A stretch of DNA of 46,659 nucleotides from Streptomyces sp. G44 (GTDB taxonomy: Bacteria; Actinomycetota; Actinomycetes; Streptomycetales; Streptomycetaceae), in NCBI RefSeq assembly GCF_016905445.1, contig NZ_JAFEXF010000033.1:1-46659 (forward strand). Direction: 5' to 3'. The notes below the pieces were generated by a model. The model was not told where the DNA came from and ran no database searches. It worked only from the letters and a program-made list of their open reading frames with translations. The translations under genes were made by a program, and so were the position numbers. Below, one piece after another: positions 31,916 to 44,400 of this stretch (position 1 is its first letter; each line of letters starts with the position of its first letter).

Positions 31916-34900
31916 TCAGACGACCGCGCCCTCCTTCGTCCTCCTGCGCAGGGCCGGCCGGCTGGACCGCGTGAGGTCCTTCCACATGTCCGACAGCCCG
32001 GTGACGGTGCGCGCCGCGAACAGGCGGCGGATCGACACCTCTTGGTTCAGCTCCGACCGGATCAGACCGACCAGCCTGATCGCCCGCAGCGAGTTGCCGC
32101 CGAGGTCGAAGAAGTCCTCGTCGATGCCGACCCGGTCCAGTTCGAGCACCTCGGCGAAGGCGGCGGCCAGGATGCGCTCGGTCTCGTCGCGCGGTGCGCG
32201 GTACGTGCCGTCGTCGAACGCGGGCTGCGGCAGCGCCGCCCGGTCCACTCCCCCGTCGGCGCTCACCGGCAGGCTGTCGAGGACCGTGAACACCGACGGC
32301 ACCATCGTCTCGGGCAACCGCCCCGCGGCGAACCGGCGCAGCTCTTCAGCCGTGACGGCCCGGCCTCCCACCGGGACCACGTAGGCCGCCAGACGCCGCT
32401 GCCCGGCGTCGTCCCGCCGGACGACCACCACCGACCGGGCCAGGCCGCTGTGCTCGGACAGGACCTCCTCCACCTCGGTCAGCTCAACGCGGACGCCGCG
32501 TACATCTGTCCGCGTACCGGCACCGCCCACGTACTCCAGCCGTCCGTCGGCGGCCCACCGCGCCCGGTCACCGGTCCGGTGCATCCGTGCGCCCGCCGGG
32601 CCGAACGGGCAGGGCACGAAGCTCTGCGCGGTCGCCCCGGGACGCCCGGGGTATCCGCGCGCCACACCGGGCCCGGCGACGTACAGCTCTCCGGTCACAC
32701 CGGCGGGGACGGGCGCGAGTCCCGGACCCAGGACGTGGCGGGCGGACGCGGCGAAGCCGGACGTGCCCACCCGGCCGCGGGCGTCGAGGACCGTCAGCCC
32801 GGGGCAGGCCTCGCGCACCCGGCGCAGCGCCGCCGCCGGCACGCGGTCGCCGCCGGTCCACACCACGCGCAGCCCGGCGAGGAGTTGGGGGCGCTCGGCC
32901 GCGATCGCGGAGAAGAGGCCCGCGGGCAGCCACACCGAGGAGATCTCGTGAGCCGCCCGCGCCTGGTCGAGCGCGTCGGTGTCCAGCTCCCCGGGAGGGG
33001 CCACGGCCACCCGGCCGCCGTTCAGCAGCGGCGCCCACACCTCGATGGCGAGCACGTCGGCGGTGTGCGGCGCATGCCACAGCACCGTGCCTTCGGCGCC
33101 CCGCAGGCCGTGGTCCTGGACGAACCGCCGCAGGTTGCCGTGGGTGACGGCGACCGCGGTGGTCTCGCCGGTCGGCGCGTATCCGTACGACATGGCCAGC
33201 AGGCTGTCCTGGCGCGGTGCGAAGGGTGTCTGTCCCGTGCCACCGCTGTCGGCCCCGCCGGTGTCCGCGGCCACGTCGGGGCACGCGACCACCGGGACAC
33301 CGAGGCCGGAGGGCAGCAGTCGGGCGGTCCGCGCGTCGGTGAGCAGCATGCGCGCCGACGCGTCCTCGACCACCGGCCCGATCCGCTCGGCCGGGAGCGC
33401 CGGATCGACCGGCAGACAGGCCCCGCCCGCCTTCACCACGCCCAGCAGGGCGACGACCAGGTCCGCCGAGCGCGGCATGGCCACGGCCACGACCGTCTCG
33501 GGTCCGACGTTCCGGCGGCGCAGCGCCCCGGCCAGGCGGCTGGAGCGCTCGTCCAGCTCGCGGTAGGAGAGGGCCGCGTCCCCGGACACCACCGCGACGG
33601 CATCGGGGTCCCGCGCCACCTGGCGGGCGAACAGCTCCGCGACCGTCACCCGCGGCCCCTGCGCGTCCGTGTCCTCCGGCGCCGTCACGAGCCGGTCCGG
33701 CCCGGCGCCGACCACCCCGGCCAGCGCGCCGACCGGCTGCCCGCCGGCGGCCACCGCGGCACGGACGTACGCGATCAGGTCCTCGCCGATGAAGCGCAGC
33801 TCCGCGCGGGAGTACAGGCTCGCGGGGGCGTCGAGCCGGATGAACAGGTCGCTGTCGGCGGTCCCGTCGCCGTAGACGGCGATCGACAGTTCGTCGAACA
33901 CACCGGTCGTCCCGCCGAGGTAGCGCGCCGGGCTGTCCGCGAAGTGGAGCTGCTCCACGAAGTCGACGACGTTCATGACGGCGCCGAAGTTGCCGCGGGC
34001 GTCCAGGGCGGTGCCGCTCGCACGCTGGATCTCCGAGTAGTGGCAGGCGGTGTGGTCGAAGATGTCGTACGTCTCGTCACCGATCGCGTCGGCGATCTCG
34101 GTGAAGGTCGCGCCGAGCGGAACCCTCACCCGCACCGGCACCACGTTCACCGTGAGGCCGGGCGTCCGGCCGGCCACTCCGACCCGGTTGCTCACGGCCA
34201 GCGAGAGGAGGAACTCGGGGCGGTCGCAGCGGTGCCGGAAGAACACGGCGGCGGCGGCGGTCAGCATCGACGACGTCCACACGCCCATGGACGCCGCGGT
34301 CTCGGCCCACGCGTCCGCCTCGGCGCGCCCGACGCTCAGCGTGCGGCTCACCATGCCGAGGGGTTCGGTCAGCTCGCCCCAGCGGTCGGCGCTGCCCGTC
34401 GGTTCGTCCAGCACGGACCGCTGCGCCTCGGACAGGGCGACGCGCGGTACCCGGGCCGGTGCGGGGGCGTCCTTCAGGTAGTCCCGCCAGAACTCCGTGT
34501 CCTCGCCGGCCTTCGGGGAGGCGACGTACTCCGCCGCCTGGGCCGCGAACGACCCGGCGTCCCACGGGTGCGCCGGCTCCGGTGCCCTCTCGCCCCGCGC
34601 CAGCGCCGTGTACACCTCGGCCAGGCGCCGCGAAAGGAGCCCGCCCGAGCCGAAGCCGTCCGATATGAGGTGGTGGTAGGCGATCACCACGAGGAAGCGA
34701 GCCACCCCGAGCTTGACCGCGCCCAGCCGGAAGAGCAGGTCCCGCTCCAGGTCGAACGGCTGCCGCAACACATCGGCCAGTGCCTCGCGTGCCTCCTGCT
34801 CCGGGTCGGCCCCGGCGCTCACGTCCAGGAAGAACGGCCGCCAGTCCCCCAGTTCGCGGGGCACCAGGCGCAGTCCCCCCTCGCCGTCGACAAAATTGAC

Positions 34901-35071
34901 GCGCAGTACCTCCGCCTCGTCCATCACCTGCAGGAACGTGGATTCCATGACCGCCGTGTCCAGTTCACCGTCCACGTCCCACATGGTCAGCGCATGGTTC
35001 AACGTGTCGGGAAACATTTCCTGCGCCCGCCACATCCCTTTATGCGCAGACGACGCACCGAACGAACGCAC
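31916..35071 (-). CDS. Monomodular NRPS, module 1: C-A(degenerate)-PCP
   Basis: 1051 residues from the GTG at 35071. Domains: C (about 1-440, intact HHLISDG at 133-139); A-like (about 470-945); PCP (about 960-1035) with an intact GGNS. The A domain keeps its fold and the LSYREL and RGYPGR segments but has lost its catalytic motifs. The A3 phosphate loop is SYGYAPTGETTAV (628-640) instead of TSGSTGxPKG. A5 YGPTE is R-G-R-V-G (765-769). A7 is HRTGD. A8 GRxDxQVKIRG is GGAGTRTDVRG. The A10 lysine is Gly941 (ADGGVDR). It therefore probably cannot form an aminoacyl-AMP. The frame is uninterrupted, so it is retained as a scaffold. The C domain should condense the polyketide from the upstream PKS with an amino acid loaded in trans on this PCP. 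Confidence 0.9.
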   Translation of the reverse strand: MRSFGASSAHKGMWRAQEMFPDTLNHALTMWDVDGELDTAVMESTFLQVMDEAEVLRVNFVDGEGGLRLVPRELGDWRPFFLDVSAGADPEQEAREALADVLRQPFDLERDLLFRLGAVKLGVARFLVVIAYHHLISDGFGSGGLLSRRLAEVYTALARGERAPEPAHPWDAGSFAAQAAEYVASPKAGEDTEFWRDYLKDAPAPARVPRVALSEAQRSVLDEPTGSADRWGELTEPLGMVSRTLSVGRAEADAWAETAASMGVWTSSMLTAAAAVFFRHRCDRPEFLLSLAVSNRVGVAGRTPGLTVNVVPVRVRVPLGATFTEIADAIGDETYDIFDHTACHYSEIQRASGTALDARGNFGAVMNVVDFVEQLHFADSPARYLGGTTGVFDELSIAVYGDGTADSDLFIRLDAPASLYSRAELRFIGEDLIAYVRAAVAAGGQPVGALAGVVGAGPDRLVTAPEDTDAQGPRVTVAELFARQVARDPDAVAVVSGDAALSYRELDERSSRLAGALRRRNVGPETVVAVAMPRSADLVVALLGVVKAGGACLPVDPALPAERIGPVVEDASARMLLTDARTARLLPSGLGVPVVACPDVAADTGGADSGGTGQTPFAPRQDSLLAMSYGYAPTGETTAVAVTHGNLRRFVQDHGLRGAEGTVLWHAPHTADVLAIEVWAPLLNGGRVAVAPPGELDTDALDQARAAHEISSVWLPAGLFSAIAAERPQLLAGLRVVWTGGDRVPAAALRRVREACPGLTVLDARGRVGTSGFAASARHVLGPGLAPVPAGVTGELYVAGPGVARGYPGRPGATAQSFVPCPFGPAGARMHRTGDRARWAADGRLEYVGGAGTRTDVRGVRVELTEVEEVLSEHSGLARSVVVVRRDDAGQRRLAAYVVPVGGRAVTAEELRRFAAGRLPETMVPSVFTVLDSLPVSADGGVDRAALPQPAFDDGTYRAPRDETERILAAAFAEVLELDRVGIDEDFFDLGGNSLRAIRLVGLIRSELNQEVSIRRLFAARTVTGLSDMWKDLTRSSRPALRRRTKEGAVV

Positions 35072-35080
35072 AGAAATCAA

Positions 35081-35086
35081 CCCCTT
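35081..35086 (-). promoter_or_regulatory. Ribosome binding site setting the module 1 NRPS start
   Basis: AAGGGG on the minus strand, nine bases before GTG 35071. A TTG three codons earlier is also in frame but would abut the site directly. Confidence 0.5.
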
Positions 35087-35220
35087 GAAGCAGACAGGCC
35101 CGGGAACCGGAGGAACTCACGGATCGGCCCCACCTTCCGGGAAGTGATGCGGCCGTTCAAGACAAGTCGGTGCCCGGCGGGACACACCGCCGCCGGCCTT
35201 GCGGTGTCTCGCCGGCGGGA

Positions 35221-35254
35221 CGGTCCCGCGGGGATACGAGCGCCCGCGGGACCG
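35221..35254 (-). terminator. Terminator hairpin after the last PKS gene
   Basis: Perfect 12-bp arms (35221-35232 and 35243-35254) around a 10-base loop, starting five bases after the PKS stop codon. A second, imperfect hairpin lies at about 35174-35215. Together they suggest that the PKS operon ends here and that the NRPS at 31916-35071 has its own promoter in 35087-35220, where no clear consensus was seen. Confidence 0.7.
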
Positions 35255-35259
35255 CCGGT

Positions 35260-38200
35260 TCACCGCGCTCCGCGCTTGGCCATCGAGGCCGTGACGTGCT
35301 CGGCGACCCGTCGCGGCGACGGGTACCGCAGCACCGTGTTCGCCCGCAGCTTGATTCCGGTGGACGCGGTCAGGCGCTTGCTCAGCTCCACCGACAGCAG
35401 CGAGTCGAATCCGAGCTCCTTGAACTCCTGGTCGGGGCCGACGGAGTCACCGCAGGAGTGTCCGAGCACGACGGCGACCTTCTCCAGGACGTGGTCGAGG
35501 ACGAAGGCTCTCGCGTCGTCGTCGGTGAGGCCGGCGATCCTGTCCGCCAGGGAGACGATGTGGTCATCGGCCGCGGACGGGATCTGTGTCGAGGCCGCCT
35601 CCACCGTCGTGTGCGAGGAGCTCAGCCAGTACCGCTGCCGTTGGAAGGCGTACGTCGGCAGATCGACCCGCCGGCGCGTACCGAACAGGGCGTCCCAGTG
35701 CACGGTTCCGCCCCGCACGTGCAGCTGGGCCAGCGAGCCGATCAGGGACTCCACCTCGTCCCGGTCCCGCCGCGAGGACGAGAGGACCAGCGCGTCGTCC
35801 ACGTCCTCGACGATCTCCTGCACCGGGACGGTCAGGACGGGGTGCGGGCTCATCTCGACGAACACCCGGAAGCCGTCGGCGGCCAGCCGTCGGACGGAGG
35901 GTTCGAAGAGGACCTTCTCGCGCAGGTTGTCGTACCAGTAGTCGCCGGTCAGCTTCGCGGTGTCGGTGGTCTCGCCGTACAGGGTCGAGCAGAAGGGAAG
36001 CGCCGACGTCGTGGGGCGCACGTCGGACAGCGCGCCGAGCACGTGGTCCCGGACCCGGGTCACATGGTGGGAGTGGGAGGCGTAGTCGACCGAGATCCGC
36101 CGGGCCTGGACGCCGTCGGCCCGCATCTTCTCGACGAACTCGTCGAGCGCGTCCGGCTCCCCGGACACCACCACCGAGCGGGGGCCGTTGATCACGGCGA
36201 CGCTCACCTGGTCGCTCCACGGAGCGAGGCGCTGTTCCACGAAGGCCGCGGACTCCGCGACCGACGCCATGCCGCCGTGGCCGATCACGTCCACCAGGGC
36301 CTTGCTGCGCAGCGCCACGACCTTGGTGGCGTCCCGCAGGGACAGCGCGCCGCACACGTGGGCGGCGGCTATCTCGCCCTGGCTGTGTCCCACCACCGCG
36401 GCCGGTTCCACGCCCCAGGACCGCCACAGGGCGGCCATGGACACCATCACGGAGAACAGCGCCGGCTGCACGACGTCCACCCGCTCCAGGGTCGGCGCGC
36501 CCTCCGCGCCGCGCACCACGTCGAGCAGCGACCAGTCGACCCACTCGGACAGCGCGGCCGCGCACGCGTCGAGGGAGCGCGCGAAGACCGGGAAGCTGTC
36601 GTACAGCTGCCGGCCCATGCCGGCCCACTGCGACCCCTGGCCGGGGAACACGAAGGTGACGCGGCCGAGTTTCCCGGCGACGCCCCGCACGACCCCCGTG
36701 GACTCGGCGCCCTCGCTCAGCGCCGCCGAGCCGCTCAGCAGCTCGTCACGGCCGCGGCCGAGCACCACCGCGCGGTGCTCGAAGCGTGAGCGGCTCGACA
36801 CCAGGGACCCGCCGACGTCGGTGACGTCGAGGTCCGGAGCGGCGGCGACGAACGCGCGCAACGTGCCCGCCTGCTGTTCCAGGGCCGCCGCGCTCCTGCC
36901 CGACACCACCCACGGCACGAGGCCGCCGACACCGCCCGGGCCGGCCGCGCGCTCCTGTGCCGGGTCCTGCGCGGGGTCGTGCGGTGGCTCCCGCGGCGGC
37001 TCCTCCTCCAGGATCACGTGCGCGTTGGTGCCGCTGACCCCGAACGACGACACACCGGCGCGCCGCGGACCGTCCGCCGGGGCCCACTCGCGCCCCTCCA
37101 CCAGGAGTTCGACGTCACCGGAGGCCCAGTCCACGTGCCGTGAGGGCGCGTCCACGTGCAAGGTCTTGGGCAGGTAGCCGTGGCGCAGGGCCAGCACGGA
37201 CTTGATGACCCCGCCGACGCCCGCGGCGGCGATGGAGTGACCGATGTTCGACTTCAGGGAGCCCAGCCAGAGCGGCCTGCCCGCCGCCCGGCCCTGCCCG
37301 TACGTCGCGAGGACCGCACCGGCCTCGATGGGGTCCCCCAGCCTGGTTCCGGTGCCGTGGGCCTCGACCAGGTCGACCTCGGAGGCCGACACCCCCGCGT
37401 TGGCCAGCGCCTTGCGGATCACCTTCTCCTGGGCGCGGCCGCTGGGCGCGGTGAGACCGTTGCTGGCCCCGTCCTGGTTCACGGCGGAGCCCCGCAGGAC
37501 GGCGAGCACCGGGTGGCCGTTGCGGCGGGCGTCGGACAGCCGCTCCAGCAGCAGTACGCCCACCCCCTCGGCCCAGCCGGTCCCGTCGGCCGCGTCCGCG
37601 AAGGCCTTGCACCGGCCGTCGGCCGACAGGGCGCGCTGCCGGGCGAACTCCACGAAGAACGAGGGCGTCGACATCACCGTCGCCCCGCCCGCGAGCGCGA
37701 GCGTGCACTCCCCCGACCGCAGTGACTGCGCCGCCATGTGCAGGGCCACCAGCGACGACGAACACGCCGTGTCCACCGACACCGCCGGTCCGGTCAGGCC
37801 CAGTTCGTACGCCACCCGGCCGGAGGCGACGCTCAGCGCGCTGCCGTACAGCAGGTAGCCCTCCAGATCCTGTTGGCCGCCCTCCAGGAAACGCCACCCG
37901 TACTCGGACGAGCTGACGCCGGAGAAGACGCCGACCTCGGCTCCGCGCACGTCGGCGGGGACGATGCCGGCCCGCTCGAAGACCTCCCACGACGTCTCCA
38001 GGAGCAGGCGGTGGTGCGGGTCGATCGCCAGCGCCTCACGGGGACTGATGCCGAAGAAGCCCGCGTCGAAGCCGGCCGCGTCGCTCAGGAAGCCTCCCCG
38101 GCCCGCGTACGAGGTGCCGACGGCGTCGGGGTCCGGGTCGTACACGTCCCGCCACCCGCGGTCCTTCGGGAACTCCGCCATGACGTCACGGCCTTCGCGG

Positions 38201-38400
38201 AGCAGGTCCCACAGTTCCTCGGGCGTCGAGACGCCTCCCGGGTAGCGGCACGCCATGGCCACCACGGCGATGGGCTCGCCGCGGCCGGCTCGCAGGGCGT
38301 CGTTCTCCCGCCGGAGGCGGTCGCGCTCTTCGAGCAGCGTGCGGAGCGCACGCTGGACCCGGTCCGTGCCGTCCGCCGTGCGGTCCGCGGAGTCGGTCAT
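35260..38400 (-). CDS. Type I PKS, one module: KS-AT(methylmalonyl)-ACP
   Basis: 1046 residues. ATG at 38400 lies five bases after the upstream PKS stop, with AGAGG overlapping that gene's end. Order: an N-terminal coiled-coil docking segment (residues 12-40, rich in Arg/Glu/Leu); KS with C213 in DTACSSS, H348 in EAHGTGT and H388 in KSNIGH; AT with S673 in GHSQG and YASH at 773-776, the methylmalonyl-CoA signature; ACP with S1000 in LGFDSLLS. There is no KR, DH or ER, so the unit keeps a beta-keto group and an alpha-methyl branch. It is the last PKS before the first NRPS and hands its chain to the C domain of module 1. The ACP lacks a long C-terminal docking tail. Confidence 0.94.
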   Translation of the reverse strand: MTDSADRTADGTDRVQRALRTLLEERDRLRRENDALRAGRGEPIAVVAMACRYPGGVSTPEELWDLLREGRDVMAEFPKDRGWRDVYDPDPDAVGTSYAGRGGFLSDAAGFDAGFFGISPREALAIDPHHRLLLETSWEVFERAGIVPADVRGAEVGVFSGVSSSEYGWRFLEGGQQDLEGYLLYGSALSVASGRVAYELGLTGPAVSVDTACSSSLVALHMAAQSLRSGECTLALAGGATVMSTPSFFVEFARQRALSADGRCKAFADAADGTGWAEGVGVLLLERLSDARRNGHPVLAVLRGSAVNQDGASNGLTAPSGRAQEKVIRKALANAGVSASEVDLVEAHGTGTRLGDPIEAGAVLATYGQGRAAGRPLWLGSLKSNIGHSIAAAGVGGVIKSVLALRHGYLPKTLHVDAPSRHVDWASGDVELLVEGREWAPADGPRRAGVSSFGVSGTNAHVILEEEPPREPPHDPAQDPAQERAAGPGGVGGLVPWVVSGRSAAALEQQAGTLRAFVAAAPDLDVTDVGGSLVSSRSRFEHRAVVLGRGRDELLSGSAALSEGAESTGVVRGVAGKLGRVTFVFPGQGSQWAGMGRQLYDSFPVFARSLDACAAALSEWVDWSLLDVVRGAEGAPTLERVDVVQPALFSVMVSMAALWRSWGVEPAAVVGHSQGEIAAAHVCGALSLRDATKVVALRSKALVDVIGHGGMASVAESAAFVEQRLAPWSDQVSVAVINGPRSVVVSGEPDALDEFVEKMRADGVQARRISVDYASHSHHVTRVRDHVLGALSDVRPTTSALPFCSTLYGETTDTAKLTGDYWYDNLREKVLFEPSVRRLAADGFRVFVEMSPHPVLTVPVQEIVEDVDDALVLSSSRRDRDEVESLIGSLAQLHVRGGTVHWDALFGTRRRVDLPTYAFQRQRYWLSSSHTTVEAASTQIPSAADDHIVSLADRIAGLTDDDARAFVLDHVLEKVAVVLGHSCGDSVGPDQEFKELGFDSLLSVELSKRLTASTGIKLRANTVLRYPSPRRVAEHVTASMAKRGAR

Positions 38401-38405
38401 GTCAC

Positions 38406-41400
38406 TTACCTCTTCTCATCCAGAGCCAGGCCGACCAGTGCTTCCAGGTCCATGTCCGACAGTTCGTCCGCACCCGGCGCCGCGTCGTCGGCGTCGTCCG
38501 GCTCCGGCCCCGGCTCCGGGCGCAGCAGGCCGGACAGGTGCTCGGCCAGCTCGCGAGGTGTCGGGTAGCTGAAGACGAGGGTGGAGGGCAGGCGCAGTCC
38601 GGTCGCGGAAGCCAGGCGGTTGCAGAGTTCGACCGAGGTCAGCGAGTCGGATCCGAGCTGCGTGAACGCCTGGTCGACGTCGACGGCCGCGGCGGACGGG
38701 TGCCCGAGCACGACGGCGACCTGATCGCGGACGTAGTCCAGTACGGCTTCCTCCGCCTCGTCCGCCGGCAGGGCGGCCAGCCCGGCGGCCAGGCCGTGCG
38801 CGCCGCCGTCCTTGGGCGCGCCCGCCCTGCCGCGGCGCGGGCGGCCGGCGTCGACGAGGTCGCGCAGCAGGGGCGGCGGCTCCTCACCGGTCCTGTTCCG
38901 CAGGGCGGCGATGTCCACCCGGGCGGGGATCAGGACCGGCTCGTCGAGCGCGCAGGCCGCGTCGAACAGGGCCAGTGCCTCGGCGGTCGGCATCGGCGCG
39001 ATGCCGGTGCGCCGGAGCCTGGACAGATCGGCCCGGTCCAGGCCGCCGGTCATGCCGCTGCTCTGCTCCCACCAGCCCCAGCACAGTGAGGTGCCGGCCA
39101 GGCCGGATGCCCTGCGCCGGACCGCCAGGGCGTCCAGGATCACGTTCGCCGCGGCGTAGTTCGCCTGCCCCGCGGTGCCGAGCGTGCCGGCGACGGTGGA
39201 GAAGTGGATGAACGCCGACAGGGTGTGCCGCCTGGTCAGCTCGTGCAGATTGACCGCTCCGCCGACCTTGGCGCGCAGCACGTGGTCGAGGCTCTCGGCC
39301 GTCATCGACTCGACCGTGCCGTCCGCCAGTACGCCCGCCGCGTGCACGACCGCCGTCAGCGGATACGCGGGGGGCATGTCCGCGAGCAGGTCCGCCACGG
39401 CGGCCCGGTCCGCGACATCGCATGCCACGACCCGGACCGCGGCGCCCGCGCCCTCCAGGTCGGCGACCAGCTCGGCCACCCCCTCGGCCGCCGGGCCCCG
39501 ACGGCTCGCGAGGACCAGGCTGCGTACGCCGTGCGCGGCGACGAGGTGCCGTGCCACCAGTGCGCCCACGCCTCCGGTACCGCCGGTGACCAGTACGGTG
39601 CCGCCGCCGAAGTCGTCGGCCACCTCAAGGACGAGCTTGCCGATGTGGCGGCCCTGGCTCATCTCGCGGAACGTCCTGCGCGCGTCACGGATGTTCCGTA
39701 CGGAGATCGGGTTCAGCCGGATCCGCCCGTCGGCGAAGAGTTCCATGACGGCCCGGAACATCTCCTGGAGGGCGTCGGGGCCCGCGTCGTACAGCTCGAA
39801 GGCCTCGTAGGCGACTCCGGGGTGATCGGCCGCCACCCGGCGGGGATCGCGGATGTCCGTCTTGCCCATCTCGACGAAGTCGCCGCCCCGGGGGAGCAGC
39901 GTCAGTGAGGCGTCGACGAAGCGGTGCGCGAGGGAGTTCAGTACGAAGTCCACCCCGCGACCGCCCGTGGAGCGCCGGAACTTCTCCGCGAACTCCAGGT
40001 CGCGCGACGATGCCAGGTGCTCGTCGTCCAGGCCCAGGGCGCGCAGGGCGGGCCACTTGGCCGGGCTCGCGGTCGCGTAGATCTCGGCGCCGACGTGCTT
40101 GGCCAGCTGGACGGCGGCCATCCCGACGCCGCCGGCCGCGGCGTGGATGAGGATCCGCTGGCCCTTCTTGAGGTTGCGCAGGCGAAAGAGCGCGTAGTAG
40201 GCGGTGAGGAAGGTGGTCGGTATGGACGCCGCCTCGGCGTGGCTCCATCCGTCCGGGACGTGTGTGAGCATCCGGCTGTCCGCCACGGCGACGCGGCTGA
40301 AGGCGCCGTTGAAGACGCCGGTCACCCGGTCTCCCGGCGAAAGGCGTGTCACGTCGGCCGCCACCTCGGTGACCACTCCGGCGCCTTCGAGGCCGATCGG
40401 GGCGTCGGCGACCGTGCTGTTCACCAGGCCCAGGGCGATCGTGACGTCCTTGAAGTTGAGCCCCGCCGCGTGAACGGCGATGCGGACCTGCCCGCTCGTC
40501 AGGGGCGCTCGCGCCTCGGGGCACGGCACCCACGTCAGGTTCTCCAGCGTGCCCCTGTCCGGGATGCCCAGCCGGTGGGTTCCGTCGGCCGGCGGCTCGA
40601 TCCGGTGGCCGGCGGGCGCGGCCGGCGCCATGCGGGGGACGAGGTACACGCCGTCGCGCAGCGCCAGTTGGTCCTCACCGATGGCCGGGGCGTCCGGCAC
40701 GCGTGCCCAGGAGGACTCCTGGTCGTCGACGTCCACCAGGCGGAACCTGCCGGGGTGCTCCGTCTGCGCGGACCGGATCAGGCCCCAGGCGCCGGCGCCG
40801 GGCAGGCTTTCGACGCCCTCCCCCGCACCGGTGTCGAGGGCGAGGCGGGTCAGGACGACCAGCGTGGATCCGGCGTGCGTCCGGGCGGCGAGGAACCGCT
40901 GGACCCACTCCAGCAGGAGCTTGCCCGCATCGCCGACCGCGGTGAGCGGGTCGGGGCCGGCGGCCACGAAGTCGTCCAGGCACAGGACGATGTGCTCGGG
41001 TGCCGCTTCCGCGAGGACCTCGTCCATGGACGTGTGGAGCACGACGCTCCCGTCCGCCGCTCCAAGGAGCCGGGAGGCCAGGCCGTTCCGCGCGCCGAGA
41101 AGGCCCCACCGTCCCGGGTGGGTCTGCCGCTCGTCCCGCGTGACCGGCCGCCACCGCAGTTCGTAGAGGGATCGTTCCTGCCCGCCGCGCGCCGCGCGCA
41201 GCTGCTCGGCGCTCGCCGGGCGGAACGTCAGCGCGTCGACGCGGGCGACCGGGTTCGCGTGCTCGTCGGTGACCGCCAGGGACACGACGCCCTCGCCCAC
41301 CGGGGAGAGCCGGACCCGCACGCTCGGGCCGCACCGCCCGGTCAGGTCCACCCCGGACCACGAGAAGGGCAGCAGGCCCTGACCGCCCGTCACCTCGACG

Positions 41401-44400
41401 ACACCGCCCGCGAATGCCGCGTGCAGCACGCTGTCGATGAGCGCCGGATGCAGGGCGAACCCGCTCCCGGCCCCGTCGGCGGCACCCTCCGGCAGTGTGG
41501 CGAGGGCGTGGAGATCATCGCCCTGCCTCCAGACCTCCCGCAGTCCGCGGAACGTCGGGCCGTAGTCGAAGCCCGCGTCCGCGAGCGTGTCGTAGAGGCC
41601 GTCGATGTCGAGTCTCCGCGCCCCGGCCGGCGGCCACACGGCGGGCGGGCGCGTCTCATCGGTCCCCGCGGTCGTCCGCGAGGAGTCCGGTGCCAAAGTC
41701 CCCCTCGCGTGACGGGTCCAGCCGCCCGGCGTCCAGCCGCCCGGCGTCCGGCCGTCCTCGCCGGGGCGCGCGTACACGTCCAGGGAGCGGCGTCCGGCCT
41801 CGTCCGCCGCGCCGGCGACGACGCGTACCTGCACGTCGCCCGAGTCGGGGAGGATCAGGGGGGCTTCCAGGGAGAGTTCCTCGAGCGCGGCGCAGCCCAC
41901 GAAGCCGCCCACCGACAGCGCCAGGTCCAGGTGGGCCGTGGCGGGTACGACGACCGCGCCGAACACGGCGTGGTCGGCCAGCCACTCGTGGGTGCGCAGG
42001 GACCACCGGTCGGTGAACACCACCTCGTCGGTGCCCGGGTGGTCCACCACGGCACCCAGGAGCGGATGGCCCGGCGCCGAGAGGCCGGCGGAGCCGAGGT
42101 CCGCCGGTCCCGTCCCGACAGGGGCGTCCATCCAGTAGCGCTGCCGCTGGAACGCGTACGTGGGGAGGTCCACCTGCTGACACGTCCCGAACAGGGCCTC
42201 CCAGCGCACGGGCACGCCGCGTACGTGCAGATGGGCCAGCGCGTCGGTCAGTGCCGCCGCTCCGGGGCGGCCCCGCCGTGCCGCGGACACGACCAGTGCG
42301 TCGCTCACGCCCGCACCGGCGAAGGCCTCCTTGGTGATGCTCGTGAGCGTCGCTCCCGGTCCCACCTCCAGGAAGACGTTCGCGCCGGCCGCGCGGGCGC
42401 ACTCCACCGCGTCGTGGAAACGCACGGGTTCGCGGACGTGGGCCACCCAGTACGCGGCGGACGACAGCTCCTGGAGGGTGGCGTCACGGCCCAGCCTGGT
42501 CGAGACGACCGGAATCGCCATCTCCCCCGCGGAGAGCTCGCCGATGGATTCCGCGAACTCCGCCAGTACCGGATCCATGAGCGGCGAGTGGAAGGCGTGG
42601 TCGACGTCGAGCAGTTTCGCGGATGTGCCGCCTTCGGCCAGCCGGTCCCGCAGGGCGTGGACCTCGTCGCGCAGACCCGACACCACCACCGAATCCGGAC
42701 CGTTGACGGCGGCGACGCCGACACGGCGGTACGGGCCGAGCAGGGCGCTCACGTCGGTTTCGCCGACGCGTACGGCCAGCATCGCGCCGCGCTCGCCGAC
42801 CTTCTGCATGACCCGGCCGCGCGCGGCCACGAGCCTGGTCGCGGTGGACAGGTCGAGGACTCCGGACACGTGGGCGGCGGCGATCTCGCCGACGGAGTGG
42901 CCGATCAGGCGGTCCGGCCGCGGGCAGTACCGCGTCAGGAGCCGGTACAGGCTGACCTGGAGCGCGAACAGCGCCGCCTGCGTGATGTCGGTGCGCTCCC
43001 GGCCCGCCGGCTCGTCCGCCAGGAGCAGGGGCTTCAGGGGGAAGGGCAGATGGGCGCCGAAGTGTTCGCAGACCTCGTCGAGGCTCTGCGCGAAGAGGGG
43101 GAAGGTGTCGTACAGCTCCCGTGCCGCACCCGCCCACCGCGTGCCCTGCCCCGGGAACATGAAGACGCGCTCACCGGGCTCCCCGGCGACGCCACGCACC
43201 AGCCCGGCCGTCTCCGCGCCCTCGCCGAGCGCCGCCAGGCCGCTCAGCAGCTCGTCGCGGCCGCGGCCCAGCACCACCGCACGGTGTTCGAGACCGGCCC
43301 GGCTCGACGCCAGCGACCACCCCACATCGGCGATGCCGAGTTCCGGGTGGGCGGCGGCGAACGCGCGCAGCTTCCGTGCCTGCGCCCGTAGCGCGTGTTC
43401 CGAGCGCGCCGACAGCGCCCAGGGGACAGGCCCGCCCACCGGACCGGGCGCCCGCTCGCCGGTGCCGGGCGTCGGCGCGGCCGGGCCCGGCTCCTGCTCC
43501 GGCGCCTGTTCGAGGATCAGGTGCGCGTTCGTGCCGCTGATGCCGAAGGACGACACCCCCGCGCGCCGGGGCCGTCCCGGCGCGCCAGGCCACTTTCTGG
43601 CCTCGGTCAGCAGTTCCACCGTCCCGTCCGACCAGTCCACGTGCGTCGTCGGGCGGTCCACGTGCAGGGTCCGGGGCATCACCCCGTGCCGCATCGCCAT
43701 GATCATCTTGATGACTCCGCCGACGCCCGCGGCGGCCTGGGTGTGGCCGATGTTCGATTTCAGCGAGCCCAGCCACAGCGGGTTCCCGGGGTCGCGGCCC
43801 TGCCCGTAGGCGGCCAGCAGCGCCTCCACCTCGATCGGGTCGCCCAGGGACGTGCCCGTCCCGTGGGCCTCCACCACGTCCACGTCGTCCGCCCGTACCC
43901 GAGCGTCCGCCAGCGCCGCCCGGATCACCCGCTGCTGCGCCAGTTCGTTCGGCGCGGTCAGTCCGTTGGACGCCCCGTCCTGGTTGACCGCCGCGCCCCG
44001 GATGACCGCCCAGATCCGTCGCCCGTTGCGCCGCGCGTCCGACAGGCGCTCCAGCACCAGGACGCCCGTGCCCTCGGAGAAACCGGTGCCGTCCGCCGCG
44101 TCCGCGAACGCCTTGCACCGGCCGTCCGGCGACAGACCCCGCTGCCGGGCGAACTCCACGAGCAGTCCCGGGGTCGACAGGGTCGACACCCCGCCGGCCA
44201 GCGCCAGCGTGCACCCCCCGGACCGCAGGGAGTGCATGGCCTGGTGGACGGCGACGAGCGACGACGAGCACGCGGTGTCGGTCGACACGGCCGGGCCCTC
44301 AAGACCCAGGGCATACGCCACCCGTCCCGAGGCCACGCTGGTGTACGTGCCCGCCAGCGCGTAGCCCTCCACGTCGCCGGCCGCCCCGTCGCCCATCCGC

